A DNA stretch of 64,000 nucleotides from Vibrio sp. LaRot3 (GTDB lineage Bacteria; Pseudomonadota; Gammaproteobacteria; Enterobacterales; Vibrionaceae). Below the pieces are notes generated by a model. That model searched no databases. It was not told the DNA's origin and saw only the letters and a program-made list of their open reading frames with translations. A program made the position numbers and the translations under genes. The stretch is taken from positions 62,001 through 126,000 of the forward strand of contig NZ_JAPPTI010000001.1 in assembly GCF_027587025.1 (NCBI RefSeq), read 5' to 3'. Numbering within the stretch: position 1 is the stretch's first letter; every line of letters starts with the position of its first letter. Positions 39,766-47,373 of this stretch are shown piece after piece.

Positions 39766-40719
39766 TCAGTGTGGAAATAGTTGTTCAATGATGGTCATTT
39801 CTTCGTGGGTTATGCCTATCTCTGTAGCTGGTAATAATTGGTTAAGTTGCTTTTCTGTTCGTGCACCGATGATCGTACCTGTTGTTGCTTGATTGGCTAA
39901 TGTCCACGCTAAGCTTAATTGTGCGGTTTGACATTGCTTGCTGTCTGCTAAGCCTTTTAATTTATTTACTGCTTCTACAATCCGGTTGAACTCCGGTTGC
40001 TGGAATTGGTTACTTTTATGCCGCCAATCTCGCTTATCTAGCTTGTTGAGCCTTTCGATATTCCAATCTCCTGTTAAGAGTCCGTGACTCATCGCCGAAT
40101 GGTGAATGACTCCAATGTTGTTATCTGTACACCAAGGCAGTACATCTTGCTCTATGCGGCGGTTGAGTAGAGAGTAGGGGGGCTGTAGTGAAGTGATAGG
40201 TGCGATTTCTTGTATTCGCTGCAATTGCGATTGAGAAAAGTTGGACACGCCAATGTGTCTTACTTTTCCTGCTTGTTGCAGTTCCGCTAGAGTTTGCCAT
40301 GCTTCTTCAAGTTGAGCTGATGGATTTGGCGTATGAATTTGGTACAAGTCGATACAGTCAATATTAAGACGGCGAAGACTGTGCTCTACTTCTTGAAGTA
40401 TCGATTGCTTGGTGAGGCAAGGTTGTAACTCTGATTCCCCATCATTCCAACGAAAACCACATTTAGTAAAGATAGATGGTGTGTAATGAGTTTGATGAAG
40501 CGCTTTAGCGATAACTTTCTCGGCATTGCCTAAGCCATAAGCGGGTGCGGTATCGATCCAGTTAATCCCTTGGTCTAGGGCTGCATGAATGACTTTTACG
40601 GACTCCCGGGTTGATTGAGTACCCCATCCCCAATCGCCGATATCTCCTCCAATAGCCCAACTTCCTAATCCCAGTGTAGATATCTTGAGTTGTGAATTTC
40701 CGAGCGTGTGTGTTTGCAT
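39766..40719 (-). CDS. aldo/keto reductase
   Basis: NADPH-dependent oxidoreductase with a TIM barrel, 317 residues. The catalytic tetrad is visible: Asp and Tyr in WIDTAPAYGLGNAEKV, Lys in IFTKCGF and His in LYQIHTP. The cofactor-binding end has IIGARTEKQLNQLL. AAGGA precedes the ATG. The substrate cannot be told from sequence. It is on its own, between the metQ terminator and the convergent MerR gene. Confidence 0.9.
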   Translation of the reverse strand: MQTHTLGNSQLKISTLGLGSWAIGGDIGDWGWGTQSTRESVKVIHAALDQGINWIDTAPAYGLGNAEKVIAKALHQTHYTPSIFTKCGFRWNDGESELQPCLTKQSILQEVEHSLRRLNIDCIDLYQIHTPNPSAQLEEAWQTLAELQQAGKVRHIGVSNFSQSQLQRIQEIAPITSLQPPYSLLNRRIEQDVLPWCTDNNIGVIHHSAMSHGLLTGDWNIERLNKLDKRDWRHKSNQFQQPEFNRIVEAVNKLKGLADSKQCQTAQLSLAWTLANQATTGTIIGARTEKQLNQLLPATEIGITHEEMTIIEQLFPH

Positions 40720-40838
40720 GTGGTGTCCTTCTTATATGTGAATCTAAAGAAGTCAAAGTTATGCGGGTTTGAGTTAGCTCTAACACAAGGTGAAATGTTG
40801 ATAGCTGTGAAATGGATCGCAATGGAGGAGCAGGTATA

Positions 40839-40863
40839 GAAAAGGCTAGCCGAAGCTAGCCTT
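40839..40863 (-). terminator. terminator of the metNIQ operon
   Basis: AAGGCTAGC and GCTAGCCTT (40842-40863) form a perfect stem around a four-base loop, followed on the minus strand by TTTTC. It ends 28 bases after the metQ stop codon. Confidence 0.85.
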
Positions 40864-40890
40864 AGAGTTTGTTTGGTGAAGAAAAGGTGA

Positions 40891-41700
40891 TTACCAGCCT
40901 TTAACGACGCCACCTTGGAAGATGTCAGACGCTGCTGAGTACACTTCTTCCGTTTGGTATGCTTTTACAAAGTTTACTACGTTTTCAGCTGCTGCATTGT
41001 CTTCACGAGCGACAACTAGGTTTACGTATGGAGATTCTTTGTCTTCAACGAACACGCCATCTTTTTGTGGAGTAAGGTTGATAGAGCTTGCGTAAGTAGT
41101 GTTGATTACAGACAGTGCTACGTCGTCAAGAGAGCGAGGTAGTTGGGCAGCATCAAGCTCAACAATAGTGATGCTTTTCGGGTTTTCAACGATGTCACGA
41201 ACTGTTGCTAGTAGACCAGCACCTTCACGCAGTGTGATTAGACCTTGTTGCTCAAGAAGAAGTAGGGAACGACCAAGGTTCGTTGGATCGTTTGGTACTG
41301 CAATGCGCGCACCTTCTTGGATCTCATCCACTGATTTTACTTGCTTAGAGTAACCCGCGATTGGGTAAACGAATGTATTACCTGCGATAACTAGCTTGTA
41401 ACCACGGTCAGCTACTTGCTGATCTAGGTATGGCTTGTGTTGGAACGCGTTGATGTCGATAGAGCCGTCATCTAACGCCGCGTTTGGTGTTACGTAGTCA
41501 GTGAATGTTACTAGCTCTACATCTAGGTTGTATTTCTCTTTCGCTACTTTTGCAGCTACTTCAGCAACTTGTGCTTCTGCACCAGCCATAACGCCTACTT
41601 TGATTGTGCTAGTATCAGCTTCTTTCTCACCGCAACCAGAAAGAATTAGGGCAGAGGCCGCTGCTGCGATGGTAAGTAAACCTTTAAGATTAAATTTCAT
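40891..41700 (-). CDS. metQ: methionine ABC transporter substrate-binding lipoprotein
   Basis: Binds methionine in the periplasm and delivers it to MetNI. It has 269 residues with a lipobox (ALILSGC, lipidated Cys 23). The NlpA-family core includes KVGVMAGAEAQVAEVAA, DINAFQHKPYLDQ, AVPNDPTNLGRSLLLLE and NTTYASSINLTP. AGGAG upstream. Third gene of metN-metI-metQ; the metI stop is 57 bases upstream. Confidence 0.96.
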   Translation of the reverse strand: MKFNLKGLLTIAAAASALILSGCGEKEADTSTIKVGVMAGAEAQVAEVAAKVAKEKYNLDVELVTFTDYVTPNAALDDGSIDINAFQHKPYLDQQVADRGYKLVIAGNTFVYPIAGYSKQVKSVDEIQEGARIAVPNDPTNLGRSLLLLEQQGLITLREGAGLLATVRDIVENPKSITIVELDAAQLPRSLDDVALSVINTTYASSINLTPQKDGVFVEDKESPYVNLVVAREDNAAAENVVNFVKAYQTEEVYSAASDIFQGGVVKGW

Positions 41701-41757
41701 GACTGTCTCCTTGTATAAATCTTAAAATTCTTTTTTAAGTCTTCGTTTTAAATCGGG

Positions 41758-42435
41758 TTATCTGTGGTCTACACGGCGAACAATGGCATCACCGATAGAC
41801 TGAATAATTTGTACCAATACGATAAGCATAACGACGGTTACAGCCATGATCACGACATCGTAGCGGTGGAAGCCATAACGAATGGCTACATCACCTAAGC
41901 CGCCGCCGCCAACTGTGCCAGCCATCGCAGAGTAGCTCACTAGGGTTACAAGTGTGATAGTGACTGAGTTAACAATGGTTGGCATCGCTTCTGGTAGCAA
42001 TACTTTGGTAATGATTTGTAATGGAGTCGCGCCCATAGATTGCGCGGCTTCTACTAAACCTGTTGGCACTTCTAATAGTGCGCCTTCAATAAGGCGGGCA
42101 ACAAATGGAATTGCACCAATGGTGAGTGGGACAATGGCTGCTGTCGTACCGATAAAGGTGCCAACAAGCAGTTTGGTCACTGGAATAATCGCAACCATCA
42201 GTACGAGGAAAGGCACTGAACGACCCACGTTGACAATTGCACCGAGCACACCATTCAGTTTGGTGTTTTCAATTAGGCCGCCTTTCTTGGTGGTGTGAAG
42301 AATTACGCCAAGCGGAATGCCCACAGCAAAGCCTACAATGCCAGCAACCGCTACCATGTATAGCGTTTCCCATGTCGCGCCTATAAGTAGTTTACTGTTT
42401 AGGTTTAGCCATTCTGAAATCGTATTAAAGGACAT
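41758..42435 (-). CDS. metI: methionine ABC transporter permease
   Basis: Membrane subunit of the methionine importer. It has 225 residues from the ATG at 42435, with five or six membrane segments and the ABC-permease cytoplasmic loop [28 protein letters not shown] lies nine bases before this ATG; an upstream in-frame TTG at 42441 is less likely. It overlaps the metN end by 11 bases, a sign of coupled translation. Confidence 0.95.
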   Translation of the reverse strand: MSFNTISEWLNLNSKLLIGATWETLYMVAVAGIVGFAVGIPLGVILHTTKKGGLIENTKLNGVLGAIVNVGRSVPFLVLMVAIIPVTKLLVGTFIGTTAAIVPLTIGAIPFVARLIEGALLEVPTGLVEAAQSMGATPLQIITKVLLPEAMPTIVNSVTITLVTLVSYSAMAGTVGGGGLGDVAIRYGFHRYDVVIMAVTVVMLIVLVQIIQSIGDAIVRRVDHR

Positions 42436-43459
42436 AGCCAAGTACCTCTACTTTTACTTTGTTGTCACGTAGGAATTCAATCGCATTGTTATCATCTTGT
42501 TCTGAACCAAATAGCTCAGCGACCATCATGCCGAATTTAACGCCACCAGCGTAATCCAGATCTGAACTTAAAATGCTGACATCGATGTTAAATTTACGAG
42601 CGATTTGCGTCATTAGTGGTGCGTCGACAGTCGCGCCAGTGAACTCTAAACGCACTAATGGGTAGCTGCCTTCTACGCGCGTTTCTTGTAAACGTGCTTG
42701 GTAATCTTCTGGAATTGAAAGGTCTAATGTTGAACGAATGAACTGATGAGCCAGCTCCGTTTTAGGGTGAGCAAAGATCTCGCCCACTGTGCCTTTCTCA
42801 ACCAGTTCACCACGACCGATGATTGCCACTTCGTGACAGATGCTTTTTACCACGTCCATTTCATGGGTGATGATGAGAATAGTGATGTTGAGTTTACGGT
42901 TGATTTCTTTTAGTAGCTCAAGAATTGACTGTGTAGTCGCTGGGTCAAGCGCGCTAGTGGCTTCATCACACAGTAGTACTTTTGGGTCCGATGCCAGTGC
43001 ACGGGCGATAGCAACACGCTGCTTTTGACCGCCACTTAGATTCGCCGGGTAGGTTTCATGTTTATCTTCTAGACCAACCAGTTTCAATAGCTCGGTGACT
43101 TTTGCTTCGATTTGCTTTTGTTCTTTCCCTGCAAGCTCTAATGGCAGTGCGACATTGTCAAAGACTGTGCGTGAAGAAAGTAGGTTGAAGTGTTGGAAGA
43201 TCATGCCGATGTTGCGGCGAGCTTCGCTGAGCTGTGATTTAGTCAGTTTCGTTAGATCAACACCATCAACAATGATTTCACCGTTTGTTGGGGCTTCCAA
43301 CATGTTTACACAACGGATTAGGGTACTTTTACCTGCACCAGACGAGCCGATAACACCAAAGATGTTGCCTTGTGGAATATGCAGATTGATGTCTTTTAAG
43401 GCATGAATCTCTTTCTTGCCTTGGTAGAACACCTTGTTGACTTGGTTAATGCTAATCAT
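42425..43459 (-). CDS. metN: methionine ABC transporter ATP-binding protein
   Basis: ATPase of the methionine importer, 344 residues. Walker A is GSSGAGKST (about residues 38-46), the signature LSGGQKQR, Walker [12 protein letters not shown] and the switch histidine in IITHEMD. The C-terminal 90 residues (from about 255) form the ACT-like NIL domain that binds methionine and shuts down import when the cell is replete. First gene of the operon, preceded by MetJ boxes and a good sigma-70 promoter. Confidence 0.97.
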   Translation of the reverse strand: MISINQVNKVFYQGKKEIHALKDINLHIPQGNIFGVIGSSGAGKSTLIRCVNMLEAPTNGEIIVDGVDLTKLTKSQLSEARRNIGMIFQHFNLLSSRTVFDNVALPLELAGKEQKQIEAKVTELLKLVGLEDKHETYPANLSGGQKQRVAIARALASDPKVLLCDEATSALDPATTQSILELLKEINRKLNITILIITHEMDVVKSICHEVAIIGRGELVEKGTVGEIFAHPKTELAHQFIRSTLDLSIPEDYQARLQETRVEGSYPLVRLEFTGATVDAPLMTQIARKFNIDVSILSSDLDYAGGVKFGMMVAELFGSEQDDNNAIEFLRDNKVKVEVLGYVL

Positions 43460-43528
43460 TGAGAAACCTACTTTTTGCTCGAGTTCGGAACAGAAGAATA
43501 TGTTGAGCTACATCTCATTTAGTAGAAG

Positions 43529-43557
43529 ATGCTATGGCTTTGTTGGTTTTGTGTCAA
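43529..43557 (-). promoter_or_regulatory. sigma-70 promoter of metNIQ
   Basis: On the minus strand a perfect TTGACA (43557-43552), 17 bases, then TAGCAT (43534-43529) lie 70 bases upstream of the metN start. Confidence 0.72.
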
Positions 43558-43558
43558 T

Positions 43559-43582
43559 AGATATTTTTACGTCTAGACGTCT
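43559..43582. promoter_or_regulatory. tandem MetJ boxes upstream of metNIQ
   Basis: Three adjacent 8-base units AGATATTT, TTACGTCT and AGACGTCT, the last identical to the MetJ consensus and the second matching six of eight bases. They abut the upstream edge of the metN -35, so S-adenosylmethionine-bound MetJ would be expected to repress. Confidence 0.78.
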
Positions 43583-43684
43583 AAATGGTTATTTTAGGCA
43601 AACGATTAGGTAATTAGATAGTGATGAAAGAAATAAAGCGTGCAATAATCCTTAAAAATAGTGAGCAAAATAGAGAACCGAATT

Positions 43685-44236
43685 TTGGCTAAACCAGCAG
43701 TCTTTCTAGATCGCGATGGCGTGATTAATGTCGATCATGGCTATGTGCACGACGAGCATGACTTTGAATTTATCGAAGGTGTGTTTGAAGCGACTAAGCA
43801 ACTTAAAGAGATGGGTTATTTACTTGTTTTAGTGACTAACCAATCGGGCATTGCACGCGGTAAATTCAGTGAAGACCGATTCTTATCGCTAACCCAGTGG
43901 ATGGATTGGAACTTTGTTGATAACGGTGTAGAGCTTGATGGTATCTATTACTGTCCGCATCATAGTGAGCATGGCATTGGTAAATACAAAGAAGACTGTG
44001 AGTGCCGTAAGCCAAAGCCGGGGATGTTTATTTCTGCTCGCGATTTTCTAAAAATAGATATGGCCAATTCAGTTATGGTGGGTGATAAACCTGAAGACAT
44101 GATGGCAGCTGATGCAGCAGGTGTGGGGACTAAGATTTTGGTTCGTACTGGTAAGCCTGTTACAGAGCGCGGTGAGGCGGTCGCCACAACTGTGCTCGAT
44201 AGTCTCAGAGATGTGCCAGCCTATCTAAAAAAATAG
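43685..44236 (+). CDS. gmhB: D-glycero-beta-D-manno-heptose 1,7-bisphosphate 7-phosphatase
   Basis: HAD phosphatase in ADP-heptose synthesis for the lipopolysaccharide inner core. The HAD motif FLDRDGVIN is at the N-terminus, a CxH-type zinc site lies in [10 protein letters not shown] and CECRKP, and [12 protein letters not shown] is the last motif. I choose TTG 43685 (183 residues, [12 protein letters not shown]...), matching the family N-terminus and with AGAGA upstream. GTG 43661 in the same frame has no ribosome site. Divergent from metN, the same neighbourhood as in E. coli. Confidence 0.94.
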   Translation: MAKPAVFLDRDGVINVDHGYVHDEHDFEFIEGVFEATKQLKEMGYLLVLVTNQSGIARGKFSEDRFLSLTQWMDWNFVDNGVELDGIYYCPHHSEHGIGKYKEDCECRKPKPGMFISARDFLKIDMANSVMVGDKPEDMMAADAAGVGTKILVRTGKPVTERGEAVATTVLDSLRDVPAYLKK

Positions 44237-44247
44237 TCTACCCTGTA

Positions 44248-44275
44248 AAGGTCGCTCATTGAGCGGCCTTTATTT
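44248..44275 (+). terminator. terminator after gmhB
   Basis: AAAGGTCGCTC pairs with GAGCGGCCTTT (one G-T pair), followed by a short AT-rich tail. It lies 20 bases before the next gene. Confidence 0.7.
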
Positions 44276-44295
44276 CTATAGGAGGTAACTATTTT

Positions 44296-44655
44296 ATGGC
44301 AGGGACAATGATAAAAACCGGCTTAACTCTTTTCAGTAGTCTTTTCATGTTTGCTTGTTCTAGCGGCCAGTCATCAGATGGAATGGATAAGGTCAATAGT
44401 GAACAACTTTATCACTATCAATGTGACTCGGATTTGACCTTTGATGTCGCCTATTTGGTCGAGGAACAAGGGGCATTGCTTCGAATTGATCAAGCAGACT
44501 TCGCATTAGTGCAAGTTCCTTCTGGTTCAGGGACGCGTTACTCATTACCACAGAATGCCCAATCCAACATTCAGCCTGTGACTTTGTACACGAAAGGTGA
44601 GTACGCCCGCTTAGAATTAGGGCGAGAGATTTACAAAAACTGTAAAACACAATAA
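44296..44655 (+). CDS. MliC-like lipoprotein (possible C-type lysozyme inhibitor)
   Basis: 119 residues with a lipobox (FMFACSS, lipidated Cys 21). After it the sequence fits the MliC/PliC domain: an early cysteine (YHYQCDSDLTFDV), the motif VPSGSGTRYS, then TLYTKGEYARLELG and a final cysteine (IYKNCK) that would form the disulfide. MliC proteins at the outer membrane block host or predator lysozyme. GGAGG nine bases upstream fixes the start. The family call is from motif likeness; the function is inferred. Confidence 0.75.
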   Translation: MAGTMIKTGLTLFSSLFMFACSSGQSSDGMDKVNSEQLYHYQCDSDLTFDVAYLVEEQGALLRIDQADFALVQVPSGSGTRYSLPQNAQSNIQPVTLYTKGEYARLELGREIYKNCKTQ

Positions 44656-44734
44656 TGTTAGCCACCTAACCTTGGGGCATCTTATGTGGTATGCCCCATA
44701 GGAACTTTCCTTTTATCTATTGAATACTTGTTGT

Positions 44735-45682
44735 ATGAGCAAAAAACTGACCATTCTTGATATCGCGCGTTTGTCGGGAGTCGGTAAGTCTACCGTGTCT
44801 CGCGTGTTGACTAACGATCCAAAGGTGAAGCCTGAAACTCGTGAAAAGGTTCTCCAAGTGATTGAAAAGTCAGGTTATGTTCCGTCTAAATCTGCGCAGT
44901 CTATGCGTGGTGGTAGCCAAAAAGTGGTTGGGGTGATCATCTCTCGTCTTGATTCTCCGTCTGAAAACAAAGCCGTTGGTAGTATGCTGCAAGCTTTGTA
45001 TCAAGCGGGTTATGATGCGGTGATTATGGAAAGCCAGTTCGATCGTGATAAAACCAATGAGCACCTTCAAGTACTGAAAAGACGCAATGTCGATGGCGTG
45101 ATCGTGTTTGGTTTTAGCGATTTTGATTTGGATAAGCTCGAGGCGTGGCAAGGTAAAGCGGTTGTTATCGCGATGGACACGCAACAAGTCTCTTCTATTA
45201 ACTATGACAACAGTGGTGTGATCACTCAAGCCTTGCAGCATTTGTATCAGCAAGGCGGCCGCAATATCAGTTACATTGGCGTAGACCCAAGCGACAAGAC
45301 GACGGGTAAGTTACGTCTAGAGGCGTATCAATCTTGGTGCGCGCAACATGGTATCGAGAGTGTTTATCGAACCGGTGATCTTCACCATGAAAGCGCTTAT
45401 CAGCTAGTCGAACAAGTCCTGACAGAACACACTCAAGCGATTGTGTGTGCCAGTGATAGCCTTGCTCTTGGGGTCATAAAGCGGCTGCAAGAACTCTCGC
45501 GAGAAGATGTGATAGTCACTGGTGTAGGTGGAAGCGAATTGCTTTCTTTCTTATTCCCTAATGTATTCAGCATTGACCCAGGCTACGCTGATGCCGGGGT
45601 GAAAGCGGCTAACCTTCTGATATCTCATATAAATGGAGAGTCAGAGCTGACTCATATTACCCAAGAACCTGTCCTAATCTAA
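44735..45682 (+). CDS. treR: trehalose operon repressor TreR (LacI family)
   Basis: LacI-type repressor expected to bind trehalose 6-phosphate as inducer. From the ATG at 44735 it has 315 residues, exactly the E. coli TreR length. The helix-turn-helix is LTILDIARLSGVGKSTVSRVL, and the sugar-binding domain matches TreR in SRLDSPSENKAVGSMLQA, MESQFDRDK, LKRRNVDGVIVFGF and DPGYADAG. A TTG five codons earlier is the alternative start. It precedes treB in the same direction, and operator palindromes lie between them. Confidence 0.95.
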   Translation: MSKKLTILDIARLSGVGKSTVSRVLTNDPKVKPETREKVLQVIEKSGYVPSKSAQSMRGGSQKVVGVIISRLDSPSENKAVGSMLQALYQAGYDAVIMESQFDRDKTNEHLQVLKRRNVDGVIVFGFSDFDLDKLEAWQGKAVVIAMDTQQVSSINYDNSGVITQALQHLYQQGGRNISYIGVDPSDKTTGKLRLEAYQSWCAQHGIESVYRTGDLHHESAYQLVEQVLTEHTQAIVCASDSLALGVIKRLQELSREDVIVTGVGGSELLSFLFPNVFSIDPGYADAGVKAANLLISHINGESELTHITQEPVLI

Positions 45683-45714
45683 GTAATTCTTTTTCAATTG
45701 GTTTAAAATTATAC

Positions 45715-45730
45715 TGTGATCGTTCTCAAT
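45715..45730 (+). promoter_or_regulatory. CRP-like site upstream of treB
   Basis: TGTGA-TCGTTC-TCAAT keeps the left half-site and three bases of the right half of the CRP consensus TGTGA-N6-TCACA. Its centre is about 62 bases before the start predicted from the TATAAT at 45774, the classic activator position. Confidence 0.55.
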
Positions 45731-45733
45731 TAA

Positions 45734-45747
45734 TGGGACTGTTCCCA
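45734..45747 (+). promoter_or_regulatory. upstream TreR-type operator
   Basis: TGGGACTGTTCCCA, an imperfect version of the palindrome found at 45791, lies between the CRP-like site and the -10 of treB. Confidence 0.65.
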
Positions 45748-45773
45748 TTTCTGAGTTTGATAGATTCTGCCAA

Positions 45774-45779
45774 TATAAT
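45774..45779 (+). promoter_or_regulatory. -10 element of treBC
   Basis: Perfect TATAAT placed between the two operator palindromes. No good -35 lies at the right distance, in keeping with activator dependence. Confidence 0.6.
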
Positions 45780-45790
45780 AAACAATTAAA

Positions 45791-45802
45791 GGGAACGTTC
45801 CC
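45791..45802 (+). promoter_or_regulatory. downstream TreR-type operator
   Basis: Perfect palindrome GGGAACGTTCCC (flanked A...A), a LacI-family operator with a central CG. It lies just downstream of the predicted start, where bound repressor would block the polymerase. Confidence 0.75.
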
Positions 45803-45856
45803 AAAAAAAGTAAAATTAAGAACATAAATCGAATTTCCAATAGGGTGGACAAGGTT

Positions 45857-47281
45857 ATGGGGAAGATTGCTAAACAAGATGTGGCGCGTCTGATCGAACT
45901 CGTTGGCGGATCTGAAAACATTGCCAGTGTGAGTCACTGTTTAACGCGTTTACGTTTTGTCTTAAATGACACTGCCAAAGCGGATGAGGCAGGGCTAGAA
46001 GCATTGAGTGTCGTTAAGGGCTGCTTTACCAATGCGGGCCAGTTCCAAGTTGTGATTGGTACTGAAGTTGATGAGGTCTACAAAGTATTGATCTCTTTAA
46101 CGGGTAAGCAAGCGGCTTCAAAAGATGAGGCGAAGCTTGCTGCTCGTCAAAACATGAATATTCTCGAACGCGGTATCTCCCATCTTGCTGAAATCTTTGT
46201 GCCGCTGCTTCCTGCGATTATCACTGGTGGTTTGATCCTTGGTTTCCGTAATGTGATTGGCGACATCAAGATGTTTGATGGCCAGTCTCTGACTGAAATC
46301 AGCCAGTTCTGGGCGACTGTACATAGCTTCCTATGGTTGATTGGTGAAGCGATCTTCTTCTTCTTGCCAGTTGGCGTGTGTTGGTCGACGGTGAAAAAAC
46401 TCGGTGGTACCCCGATTCTTGGTATTACTCTTGGTGTGACGCTAGTTTCGCCACAGCTAATGAATGCCTACTTGATTGGTAAGCAAGTGCCGGAAGTCTG
46501 GGACTTTGGCTTGTTTGTCATTGAGAAAGTCGGTTATCAAGCGCAAGTAATTCCAGCCATGTTGGCGGGTGTTGCTTTAGCCTTTATCGAAACTAATTTG
46601 AAACGCATTATTCCTTCGTACCTATACCTAGTGGTAGTACCTTTTGTTTCTATCATTCTCTCTGTTGTTTTGGCGCACTCTCTGATTGGTCCATTTGGTC
46701 GTATGTTGGGTGATGGTGTGGCGTTTGCGGCTAAAGCGGCCATGACTGGTGATTTTGCCGTGATTGGCTCTATGATCTTCGGCTTCTTATATGCTCCGCT
46801 TGTGATTACGGGTATTCACCACACGACTAACGCCGTTGACCTACAACTAATGCAAGACCTTGGCGGTACACCAATTTGGCCATTGATTGCACTTTCTAAC
46901 ATCGCGCAAGCATCAGCGGTTGTGGGCATCATCATTATTAGCAAAAAACATGGTGAACGTGACATCTCTGTGCCTGCAGCTATCTCGGCCTACCTTGGTG
47001 TAACTGAGCCTGCGATGTACGGCATTAACTTGAAATACAAATTCCCAATGCTGAGTGCCATGATTGGTTCTGCAATTGCTGCGGCGATTTGTGGCATGGC
47101 GGGTGTAATGGCCAATGGCATTGGTGTAGGTGGTCTACCGGGTATTCTCTCTATTCAGCCACAATACTGGGGTGTGTTTGCTGTTGCTATGCTGGTGGCA
47201 GTTGCAGTTCCAGTCACTTTAACTCTATTCCTATACAAGCGTGCCCAAGCAAAAGGCGAGCTGGAAACAGCAAGCGCTTAA
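45857..47281 (+). CDS. treB: PTS trehalose transporter subunit IIBC
   Basis: Takes up trehalose and phosphorylates it to trehalose 6-phosphate; the needed IIA comes from another protein (glucose IIA in E. coli). From the ATG at 45857 it has 474 residues. The EIIB domain phosphocysteine is Cys 28 (SVSHCLTRLRF); the EIIC domain (from about residue 100) has some ten membrane segments, with the substrate-site motif FLYAPLVITGIHHTTNAVD. A GTG four codons earlier is less well placed relative to GGTGGA. Regulated by TreR and probably CRP. Confidence 0.95.
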   Translation: MGKIAKQDVARLIELVGGSENIASVSHCLTRLRFVLNDTAKADEAGLEALSVVKGCFTNAGQFQVVIGTEVDEVYKVLISLTGKQAASKDEAKLAARQNMNILERGISHLAEIFVPLLPAIITGGLILGFRNVIGDIKMFDGQSLTEISQFWATVHSFLWLIGEAIFFFLPVGVCWSTVKKLGGTPILGITLGVTLVSPQLMNAYLIGKQVPEVWDFGLFVIEKVGYQAQVIPAMLAGVALAFIETNLKRIIPSYLYLVVVPFVSIILSVVLAHSLIGPFGRMLGDGVAFAAKAAMTGDFAVIGSMIFGFLYAPLVITGIHHTTNAVDLQLMQDLGGTPIWPLIALSNIAQASAVVGIIIISKKHGERDISVPAAISAYLGVTEPAMYGINLKYKFPMLSAMIGSAIAAAICGMAGVMANGIGVGGLPGILSIQPQYWGVFAVAMLVAVAVPVTLTLFLYKRAQAKGELETASA

Positions 47282-47288
47282 GTTAAAC

Positions 47289-47335
47289 AAGCGAGGCTAA
47301 GGTCTCGCTCAATTCTTTTTTGCCATGGCTTTCAT
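47289..47335 (+). terminator. hairpins between treB and treC
   Basis: AGCGAG pairs with CTCGCT, followed some bases later by TTCTTTTTT; a second small stem GCCATG-GCTTT-CATGGC comes next. These could lower treC relative to treB or protect the treB message end. Confidence 0.4.
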
Positions 47336-47373
47336 GGCTTATTTATCTAATTTACTGGTAAGTGAGTATTGCG

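Noticed and set aside
44701..44728. GGAACTT resembling a sigma-E -35 before treR
   Set aside because: No TCTGA/TCAAA-like -10 lies 15-17 bases downstream.
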